Both the position numbers and the translations under genes were made by a program. From Sphaerolaimus hirsutus (Eukaryota > Nematoda > Chromadorea > Monhysterida > Sphaerolaimidae), in contig OZ038459.1 in assembly GCA_964036195.1 (NCBI GenBank), forward strand, positions 6,321,206-6,385,205: a stretch of DNA of 64,000 bases, in the 5' to 3' direction. The number at the start of each line of letters is the position of its first letter. The stretch's first letter is position 1. Shown in pieces: positions 12,701 to 37,200 of this stretch. Under the pieces are notes generated by a model. It was not told the origin of the DNA. It worked only from the letters and a program-made list of their open reading frames with translations, and searched no databases.

Positions 12701-12813
12701 GTATTTACCTGGCCGTCAGCCCCCTCATGTTGCTAAGTCTACTCAGAAAAAGCAAGATGATACCAAATTCCATTCTCACAAACTACTCGGTCGCGTTTTA
12801 CTACGTGCATCTG
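9786..12813 (+). CDS. Rhodopsin-like neuropeptide-type GPCR, first two exons
   Basis: Two exons join in frame: 9786-9933 (ATG start; donor cgacag/gttcgt) and 12599-12813 (acceptor ctcgcag/aattgc; donor catctg/gtgcca). They give 121 residues. Residues 1-37 are extracellular with a possible N-glycosylation site (NVT, 19-21). TM1 is around 38-62 (ending in FNLAVLRG), TM2 around 73-96 (TIYLRALSCIYLAVSPLML), and TM3 would begin after YYVHL. The RNMTYTIYLRAL stretch resembles the first loop and TM2 start of FMRFamide-receptor-like class A receptors; that is family knowledge, not proof. The intron holds a 2.35-kb nested transposon. The second donor lies in a GGTGCC..CTGTAAAATG transposon end. I found no later exons (DRY, TM4-7) before the peptidase gene starts at 17472, so the gene is either truncated or resumes beyond or around that gene. 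Confidence 0.6.
11321..11876. mobile_element. Tc1/mariner-like remnant
   Basis: Inverted ends CCGGGTGGCACACGTC and (reverse complement) CAGGGTGGCGCACGGC, with about 130 bp of matching arm, next to TA dinucleotides. The centre retains a transposase fragment (11468-11701). It is a deleted, non-autonomous copy. Confidence 0.75.
11468..11701 (-). pseudogene. Mariner-type transposase C-terminal fragment
   Basis: Seventy-seven codons including VFLWSYVKEKVHSPQLP and MDIEQLKHLMVQQFNEI. This resembles the FLWGYLK..V....P..ideLk..I block after the last catalytic residue in Tc1/mariner-family transposases. The catalytic DDE/D core is absent. Its position inside TA-flanked inverted repeats supports the call. 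Confidence 0.6.
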
Positions 12814-13312
12814 GTGCCAATCGCAGACTCTGTAAAATGGCCCTGTAAAATGTCAAGTCATAATGCTGCGATTACAGCTCGGGCATAAATGTAAAGGGCA
12901 CGCCATAGCGCTAGCGCCAGGTGCCACTCCAATTATTTTATTGATATCAACTCTAGTTGCTAGAGTTGAGATCCTAACGACTTTGCCGCTGCGGAGGCGG
13001 CTGGGGGGTAATTAATCAAGAGCACTGCCAACCCGGAAATGGCAGTGCCGCATGAAATGTCACCCACACGGCGTCAACCACCCCCCAGCCGCCGCCGCTG
13101 TAAAATCACACATTTTAAAAAAACGTGATTTTACGACGGCAACCCCATTTTGTTCGCCGACGCACTACGCGTGTACGCGCCGCCACCCAAAAACTATAAA
13201 TAGATCTTCGATGAGATGACGCGGCGCGGCACGCAAAATGCGTCGGCAAATCCAGTTTCCACAAGCTACTAAAGTAGCATGTAGAATTATGAAAAATAAA
13301 TCATGTTGGGCA
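12814..13312. other. Transposon fragments downstream of receptor exon 2
   Basis: Starts with a partial CTGTAAAATGGCCC element (third introner-like family), then GATTACAGCTCGGGC (end motif of the TTTTACGCC family) and GC-rich sequence with inverted CCGCCGCTG/CAGCGGCGG-like blocks around 12990-13110. No exon was recognised. Confidence 0.5.
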
Positions 13313-13660
13313 TAGTGATGGAAAAGCGTCATGTCGCTGGCGCCTGGCGCTAGCGCCAAAGCAAAAAGCGCCATGGCGCTTTTGGCGCTTGGCGCTAAAA
13401 CGCTCTGGCGCCATTGGCGCTTGGCGCTGGGGTTTGAGAAAGCGCCATGGCGTTTTTGGCGCTTGGCGCCATTTTCTGGTGGCGCTATTGGCGCCTGGCG
13501 CCGACATTTTAAATGGCGCCAAAAAAGCGCCAACCATGATAATAAAAAATTGTTATTTTTAATACGGTGAAATCGACACTGCAGTTGATCATTTTTGAGG
13601 CAACAGAATAAATATTGATTAATATTAGGGTAGACTTTATATAAATAGGTAGATGCCTAC

Positions 13661-14864
13661 TAACGATGGCAAAAAAAGATTCGAAAATTCGAAAACATTT
13701 TCGAATTTTCGAATTTTTTTCGGAATTTTCGAATTTTTATTTCGCCCCTAGAAAAAACACTTAAAAATCGATTTATTTTTCAAAAAATTCGAAAATTCGA
13801 AAATTCAAAAATAGTTTTCAAATTTTTTGGGGAATTCAAGGCAGCAAAACACACTGTTAAGTTCAACGTGCTAAATAAATCAACAATTGATACGCGGCGC
13901 GTATGGAAAAGCGAAACGTAACAAAAAAAACGTTGAAATGTCATCCATGGCGGAAGAGGCGGACTTCGACACATCCGTTTTTTATACTGTATTTTCTCGA
14001 AATATCCTCCCCTCGAAATACCCACCTCAAAATTTACTCTATTAATTTATAAACCCCCCTCGAAATACCACCCCCCCCCCCCCCAATTTGGTGTATAGAG
14101 AACGTAATGCAGTTTGTGATCTGGGAAACACAGAACACACATTAAAAACAATGACTGTGTTGTGTAGAACAGGGGTTTGTACCATCTACGTAATATAAGT
14201 ATATAGAGTCTTATAAAAGGCAGTTTTTGTTGCATTTTTTGACATCTGTGTTACCTACAAACAACAATTTAGTACTGGGATTTTGAAAAATTTCTGGCAA
14301 AATAATACACCCCCCTCGAAATACCCACCCTCGTTTAACCCCCTCGAAATACCCACCCTCGTTTAACCCCCCCCCCAAGTTTCCACTCTGAAAAAATAAT
14401 ATTTAAAGCCAATTTTGTATTTTATGCAGATTTTTTTTTACGCCAATATTTAAATTGTTGTTTTTATTGCCTTCGCTCTGTTGGTGAATTCAATGTATCA
14501 ATGTGTGAATTAAATGAAGAAGCAGCACACGCGTTTGCATAACTCATTCCACCATTTTTAATGCTTATTTATGTTTAAAATAAGGTCATAACAACTAAGC
14601 AGAACATGAAGACAGTCCAAATTCTGTGTTTAAAGCTTAAGATTCAATATTTTTCCAAAAAGATTCGAAAATTATTTGAAAAAATTCGAAAACTAGCCAA
14701 AAAAATTCGAAAATTGCCAAAAAAGATTCGAAAATTTGAAATTCGAAAATTAAATTCGAAATTCGAAAATTGTTTTGAAGAAAAATTCGAAAATTCGAAA
14801 ATTCATTTCAGAAAAAAACACTTAAAAATTTAAATACTTTTTTTTCGACTGTTTGCCATCGTTA
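13661..14864. mobile_element. hAT-like TAACGATGGCAAA element
   Basis: Ends TAACGATGGCAAAAAA and TTTGCCATCGTTA with target duplication ATGCCTAC (13653-13660 and 14865-14872). Subterminal arrays of ATTCGAAAATTCG. The middle (about 13987-14400) carries a diverged G/C-rich TACCG-type element. Copies also at 38328-38994 and 42820-44503. Confidence 0.88.
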
Positions 14865-15220
14865 ATGCCTACATCGAATAAAACAGGGGTGTTAAAATCG
14901 AGGTAAATCCCCTTTTATGCTTTGCTCCCAATTCTTTCTTGCAGTCTAAATCAGGGGTTCAGTCTGGAGGGGGTTGGAGGGGGTTACCCCCCAACAAATG
15001 CTTCAGCTATCTATCTATCCCCGGGGCCGCTCAGCTATCTATCTAACCTGACGCTAAATTTTAGGCTACTATCCCTCGAGCCCCCCCCCATACCCCCTCA
15101 AATCGACCAGATATGTATCTCTCCAGAGCGATTATTTGAGAAATTTTGCCCCGATTTAGTGGTTATTTGAGTGGGCAAAAGTTCAATAGACTACTATGAC
15201 TTCAGCGGTACAGTTATGCA

Positions 15221-15884
15221 TAGGGTGTCAAAAGATTTTTTTTACGGAAAACGGAAACGGAAACGGAAAAATATTTTCAGTGGCCGGAAAACGGAACGGA
15301 AAACGGAAAAAAAATTGCACTTGGCGGAAAACGGAAACGGAAACGGAAAAAAAATTTCAGCGGCCGGAAAACGGAAAAAGAGGCCGGAAAAACGGAAACG
15401 GAAAAATCAAATTTGCACAGAAATGGAAAAACTTGCTGAAATTTTGCTGGAAAACGGATAAAATTTGCATAAATTTTGCTGGAAAAGGGGAAAAAATCTG
15501 CAGTAATTTTGCTGGAAATGGAAAAAATTTTACATCATTGACAATCTGCATGAATTTTTACCAGTTTGGCTGATCAGAAAACAGAAAGTTGAGCCAGAAA
15601 AAGGTAAAATGAGGCGGAAAAATGGAAAATTGAGGCGGAAAATGGAAAAAAGGTGGAAAAACTGGAAATTGAGGCGGAAAACGGAAAAAAGGCGGAAAAA
15701 CTGGAAATTGAGGCGGAAAACGGAAAATGAGCCGGAAAAACGGAAACGGAAAAAAAAAGTTGCCGGAAAACGGAACGGAAAACGGAAAAAAAATTTCAGC
15801 AGCCGGAAAACGGAACGGAAAACGGAAAAAAATTGCCTGCGGAAAACGGAAACGGAAAACAGAAAACGGAAATTTGACACCCTA
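15221..15884. mobile_element. hAT-like TAGGGTGTCAA element filled with CGGAAAA repeats
   Basis: Ends TAGGGTGTCAAAAG and TTTGACACCCTA with duplication GTTATGCA (15213-15220 and 15885-15892). The interior is almost entirely degenerate GGAAAACGGAAA repeats. A copy at 34523-34743 lies inside a DB-gene intron. Confidence 0.88.
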
Positions 15885-16177
15885 GTTATGCACTCATTTT
15901 TCTACCATCAAATTGTACAACTAATTTTTTGGCGCTGGCGCTATTGGCGCTTGGCGCCATTACCCTCTGGCGCCATTGGCGCTTGGCGCTGAGGTTCAGA
16001 ATAGCGCCATGGCGCTTTTGGCGCTTGGCGCCATTTTGCTCTGGCGCCATTGGCGCTTGGCGCCGGGGTCAGAAAAGCGCCATGGCGCTTTTGGCGCTTG
16101 GCGCCGAAAGCCTGGCGCTTTTTCCATCACAAGTTGGGCATAATCAAAAAATAAATAGCACTCATTAAACAATCAAA

Positions 16178-16606
16178 TACCGTATTTCTTCTAATAGGAG
16201 GGCGCCCTTTCTATTTTTTTCATCAACTTTTTTACCCGCCCTTCTATTGGAGACCGCCCTTCTATTCTTTTCGTCAACTTTTCAGCCAATCTTTTTCAAG
16301 TTCTGCCACGGTTTTTCAAAGTGTTACATCACAGAAAGTTTATAAAATGACGATACAAAGTGTTCATTCAACATTTAATGTGAAATGAGCACCAGTGAAA
16401 TGGACCAAAGCCAGTCAATCACAGCGTCCGGTGAGATATTTTATTTTTTAAGCATTTGGCATAATTCCAGAACTTTGTGTACCTTCTATTGGAGACCACC
16501 CTTCTATTCATTTTGTGGCCCAAATTACGTAAGTCGAAAAAGTGTACATTCTATTGGAGACGCCCTTCTATTAGAGACCCGCCCTTCTATTAGAAGAAAT
16601 ACGGTA
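16178..16606. mobile_element. TACCGTATTTCTTCTAATAG TIR element
   Basis: Ends TACCGTATTTCTTCTAATAG and its reverse complement. Interior has repeated CGCCCTTCTATT blocks and a 45-base open segment from ATG 16386 (MSTSEMDQSQSITAS) followed by gtgaga, which looks like a possible captured exon. Related in termini only to the G-rich TACCG family. Confidence 0.7.
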
Positions 16607-17471
16607 TTTATCTGTTTCTTTGTTTTTGAAAAGGATAATACTCTAAGGATCATTTTTGGCTGCGTACATTCCACTCTTATTTTCACACAGGTAGGTATTT
16701 GAAATCAAAATTTAAAAAGCCCTAATAAAAAAACATTATGAAAATTTCCACACACAACGATCAAACTCCGACACGCAAAACGGTAGACACTTAATTACCT
16801 CTTCTGAGTATTTTCTCAAGCATTCACAAGTTGAAGAAAGTACTCTCTCAGTGACTCGTCAAACAACAAAATTGCCCACCAGCGCCAGGGTCGTGCGTGA
16901 TAAAAAACCATGGCGCTGGATAGAACCTGGCTCTGGCGCCAAAGAAATAGGCGCCAAGACAGTGAATGATGCGTGACGTCATTTTGCTGCATATGCGCCA
17001 ATAACTTTTGGTGTTTGGCGCCGCTTTTGCTGTTTGTTGATTCATTGTCAATTGGCAATTGTGACGGGTGTATTTCGTGTTTCACACTATTTACGCATAG
17101 CCCCGGGAAATACTCACACATTGATCTACACCGAGATCTCATGAACTTGAGTCACACACTCTCTTTTCATTCAGGTGTATAAAATGTGCGTAGGTAAAAC
17201 TATTGTATAATTTTTACTGTATATTGTATAATATTTTTACCCTTTTTAGAAACTTGCTCAATTAAATATAATTGCGAGTTTTATTATTTTATCTACTTAT
17301 ACTTAGAAAAACAAAAACAAAACAGCCTTGTAATACATCATGGAGAAACACTGTATAATATTTATCATTTGACTGTAGGTAAAATATGCATTTATATTCC
17401 CCCACCCGTGTCTTTCCAGAAAAATTCAGGAATAAATAAAAATAAAAATAAAACTGACCAGAGATTTCAAA
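16607..17471. promoter_or_regulatory. Upstream region of the M4 peptidase gene
   Basis: AT-rich, with scattered GGCGCCA motifs (16880-17030). A TATAAAA box-like sequence lies at 17178-17184, about 290 bases before the start codon. A 5' untranslated exon is possible. No other exon was seen. Confidence 0.3.
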
Positions 17472-32703
<15,232 letters not shown>

Positions 32704-33432
32704 TGCTGTGCACCCCCCCCCCCCCTAACTACCTATATGGTGTTGAGCTTGTGTAATATATTATAGTTTTGATTATGACATTTGTTGTATTGAATTCATT
32801 TACCTACATACCTTTTTATGTATTTACTCATGCATTTTTATATTAAGATAGTTATAAATATATTCATCTGTTGCCTATTGCTAAAAATTTATATGAAACC
32901 TTTGAAGTATACATCTTCATTGCATCACACCTTGGACATATTACACAAATACATCAAAATAAATGCCCATTAGACATGTGCGAAAATCCCAATAGCACAT
33001 TGCAGCATCAACTGAAGTGAACCTTAAGTGTACAGGCACTTCAAGCAACATCAGTTACATCATCAATATAAGTTGCCATAATGCCTTATGAGGGCGCTCA
33101 ATACATGGGAAAGTACTTTTACTCAACATATTTTTATGTAAATCCGAAATGAATACTCAGGGAGTCATTATACACATAAACAGTCAGAATACTCAGACAC
33201 ATAAATACTGCATTTAATTTGGACAACATAGTAAAGTAAAGTGTACAGATGGACATAGACTTTTAAGAAGAAATACAGTAATTAGCATTTGAAGTGGATA
33301 TCTCCAATCACAAGATGTGTGTGTGATTACCACTCATTTTGGAATATCTCGAGGTATCTTGCGGTGCGATACATAGGTGGTGATTATAAATATGCCGAGG
33401 TTTCTAGCAATAAGGTTTCAAGTGCCACTTAC
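32704..33432. other. M4 3' flank
   Basis: AT-rich 3' untranslated region with AATAAA at 32958-32963, followed by sequence with no recognised element. Confidence 0.5.
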
Positions 33433-33534
33433 GTCATCTGCTACTTGGTCCTCCCCAACAACAGCACATATTTCGTCACTGTACTCAACGACACTTTTGC
33501 CGCGAATTTTATTGGGAAGGCACGTGAAAGGCAT
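33433..33534 (-). CDS. Possible single exon, unknown product
   Basis: Minus-strand ATG (33534) opens 34 codons (MPFTCLPNKIRGKSVVEYS and onward to VGEDQVADD) ending at a strong donor gatgac/gtaagt. The ATG lies in the AAAGGCAT duplication of the adjacent hAT-like element, so an upstream part may have been separated by that insertion. No downstream exon was found before the M4 3' end. Could be chance. Confidence 0.22.
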
Positions 33535-34003
33535 CACAGTTGTTAAAAGTACCAAACTATTTTCAAAGTATACATAAACATAAAGTATTTATTTTTTACT
33601 CACCCCCTGAGTACAGAAAACGTAAAGTAAACGTTTTTTACTTTTACTCGTGAGTAAACACCCAGAACACGTAAAAGTGAGTATTTTTTAGGAATTTTCT
33701 TAAATTTTCACTAAAAATCACTAATTTTCACGCTTTTTTCACCATTTTCACCTTCGAATTCACTATTTCATGTGTTATTTGCCTATTTTCAGCTATTTTT
33801 TTGCAATTTTTTCCTATTTTTCACCTTGTCTCAATTTTTACCATCTATGCCTTGAAAAACTCTGAAATACGTTTTCAGAGTTTTCGAGTACTTTCAAAAA
33901 GTATACGTAAAAGCGAGTTTTTCAAAGTATACGTAAACGTATTTACTCAGTATACGAGTATACGTACTTTTTGAGTAAACGTAAATACGTTTTAACAACT
34001 ATG
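33535..34003. mobile_element. hAT-like MITE (CACAGTTGTTAAAAG ends)
   Basis: Ends CACAGTTGTTAAAAGTACC and CGTTTTAACAACTATG. Exact AAAGGCAT at 33527-33534 and 34004-34011. Interior rich in GTATACGTAAA and TTTTCACC-type sequence. Confidence 0.85.
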
Positions 34004-34250
34004 AAAGGCATGTGCATGATGGACATGTTAGGAAATTCGAAATTAAATAGGTACATGTCCCACGCTCTATATGCTACCTACCTATTTACCTACCTAGGTA
34101 ACAATAAAAAAACTTTGCCAAGGAAGCGGACAAACGGTAGTAAAACATTAAGAGATAAAAGACATAGGTAAACACAATATTACACAATACAATACACAAC
34201 AAATTTAATCAACCAATATCAATTTTTCACAGAGCAATCTTCAACCCCCA

Positions 34251-37200
34251 TCAAAATGGCCCATAGTAATCAACAATGCCATCATCATCACTACCCTGAC
34301 CCCGATGTAAAATCCTGTCAACTTTGTAATCCCTCATACAGCCTTGCACACTGGAAAAGACTTTGAGACAAGGTTTCAATTTGAGGCCGTGATGTGTGGG
34401 CAAGACATTTGGCGGCTGGGCGTTACAAAGTTCCAAGCAAAGTCTGCCACTCCTGGGGTCAATTCCGCAAGTGGACAAGTGACGAGACAAGTGACAAGTG
34501 GTAAGAAGTGAAGTGATACGTATTAGGGTGTCAATTTTCCGTTTCCATTTTCCGCAGGACAAATGTTTATGCTTCCGCTTCCATTTATACAGCTTAATTT
34601 TTTTAAACTTTTTCATTTCTCATTTTCCGGCAGCTGAATAATTTTTAGCTTCTATTTTCCAGCAGAATTTTTTACCCATCCGTTTTCCGCCAGGTGAAAA
34701 AATTTTCCTTTTCGTTTTCCGTAAAAAGATTTTTGACACCCTAGTACGCATGTCAAGTGATGTGTAGATTGATAAGTTGTAAGAATGTTCATTGAGAAAT
34801 TTACTTGTCTTTTTTTTCTGAGCTCACTTGTCACTCAACTTCACACTTAAACCTTACTTGGCACTTTTCCTGTCACTTGTTCACGTGGTGAATTGGCACC
34901 TGGTCGTGTGCACTCTGTTCTGTTCGCAGCAGTTAGAGTGGTCCCTCTCACTGCCCATGCAGTAGAATAACTCCTGAATTGCACTGCCTATGTGTGTGGT
35001 AATGGATTGTTAAAACACGTTTCTGTGTGCAGTGATGGAGATTTTGGAGTCAAGTCAGTTGACAAAATTCAGAGAAAATTATCAAATTTCTGCTATAAAT
35101 ACTTATTTTCTGAAATTCTCTTGTCATTCTCGTGACAAACTAAAGCTAAAACTAAAAGTGCTAAAGTATGACAATGTATTGTTTCACTTTTGGATATTTG
35201 GAACTTCAAGGGCACTGTACCGGTTTCATTTGCCATTCAACGTTAACAGTTGACACACTTTTTCCGTGTCACTTAACAAAAAAGCAATGCCAGCAAAACT
35301 CTGGCTTTAAAATTTGTTGTCATGTGCTTTACCGATGCTAGTCAGAAATGAATAAACAAAAGATGAGTAAATTAAGGCACCACTTCAGATAAAGTAATTA
35401 GTACACAGGTAGGATAAAACTTATATTGCACCATGTATTTATAATTGAAAACTTGAAGTAGCTACGGTCCGAGTAATTTGAGACTGTAATAAGCAGGTAT
35501 ATAAATACTTACCTGGTGCCTATCCCAGACCCTGTAAATCGGCCCTGTAAAATGTCAAATGTCATCCAAGTTGACAAAAGCCATGTCAAGTGTCCTAGAA
35601 GCTCGCAAACGTTGGTTTGCTGTTTTCCAGTGCATTTTAGATGACTATAGACACTTTGCCTGACATTTGACATTTTCCAGGGCATTTTACAGGGTCTGGG
35701 ACTGCCCCCTGGACACTCGTGACGTTTCAGCGCAATATCGACAATCTGAGTAGATGACGTCAGGTTATTCAAATCTAATTAATTTGTTTTATTTATAGTG
35801 CAAATCCAGGATATATAAATAAAGTACGAATCACTTGTCGGTTCACAGGACAGATCGTTCAGATGTCGCCAGCGCCGGGCGCTTTTGCGCATGGCGTTGT
35901 ATAAAAATAGCGCCAAGCGCCAAAATCGCGATATTTTGTTTCTACACTAGAGGGTCATGGCGCTTTGACTAATTCTATAAAGCCAATCTGCCTAACTCGA
36001 TTTCCTATGTCCGATTGTGTCATTTTTGCATTTCCCAAGTCGTATTTGCTTAAATAACTTGCTAATCTAAAAATCAAAGACTTTTGTCATAAATTTGACA
36101 TCCCTTATAGATATCTAGAATTTTTTAGCACATTAGATTGCTATGCAAAATGCATGAAGAAACAGACACTTATTACCTGTCATAATTATAACAACCACCT
36201 TTCTAAAAAATAGGCATAAAACAAACAGCTTTTTCATCCAACTGTCCATACTCACACAACCTATAACACTGGGCGGGAATAAAGTTATTCTGTTCACAAC
36301 ACTGTCTAAATTCTGCACTGGCCATATATCGAGCATCTCTCTGTGATATAGGCTGGGCATTTTTTGCACTGTTGGCACTTTGCCCATTTCTTGACTTTAA
36401 TGAATCATTATGGCTATTTGGTTGAGATTGACTGTGCGGATGTTGGTGATCATCCCAGCTACCAGGTTCCGGTTTTTGTTGACCCACTTCGTTTGAAGAT
36501 TCTGCAAGATAATACACTTGACAAAGTTTCAAATTTAGGGAAAAAGTTTCAAATGTAAATATAAACCGGAACTTTTCTTCTGTGTTGCTTTTGTTGGTGT
36601 TATTGGTTCATGCGTGACTGCTTCGATCAATGAGCGACCAACTGAAATTGGAATGGTGGGAATTTCGAGTGATCATTTGTTTAATGCAGTGAAGCTGATG
36701 GAATGCCACAGGTTTTTAAATGGGCGTGCGCACACCAGTTTACTGCCAGGTTTTGGTAAACTCATAAATTGGCTTTGAACGCATTTGAGTTTATTGGAAT
36801 GAGTGATTCTTAATCCCCATCAACTGCAGTTTACAGACATCTCATTCTGGTAAACTAAGTGCGTTCAAAGCCGAGTTATGAGTTTACAAAAATCGCACAT
36901 TAACTACTGTGCGCAGCTCCAATCTACCAAGTATAATACCAAGTTGTCAAGTGGCAAAGTGCACTTCCATCCAGTCTTCACACAAATATGTTAGACTTTC
37001 CGCAAATCCTCGAATAAGAATACCCCCCCCCCCTGTTCGCCAGGTGAGGAAAAAATAACACTCCCTCAAAAACGCGGACGAAAAATAACCCCCCTGGTTT
37101 TTTTTATCGAGAATTTAGGATAACACAATTTGTCCCTAGGTCTGAATCACGCTTCAAATGCAAATATAGTGCACTGTTAGCTATTAGAATCTATTTTGCA

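Larger units (their letters stand above)
13313..16132. mobile_element. hAT-like TAGTGATGG element with GGCGCC arrays and two inserts
   Basis: Ends TAGTGATGGAAAAGCG and CGCTTTTTCCATCACAA, flanked by exact GTTGGGCA (13305-13312 and 16133-16140). Near each end is an array of TTGGCGCTTGGCGCCA motifs. Two further 8-bp-duplication elements lie inside (13661-14864 and 15221-15884). A sibling copy is at 42989-44397. Confidence 0.85.

Noticed and set aside
15171-15992. Lys/Arg-rich open frames
   Set aside because: They translate CGGAAAA repeats inside a hAT-like element.
33289-33577. Plus-strand frame MKWISPITRC... after the M4 gene
   Set aside because: No signal, domain or splice support; the opposite strand gives a slightly better exon candidate.
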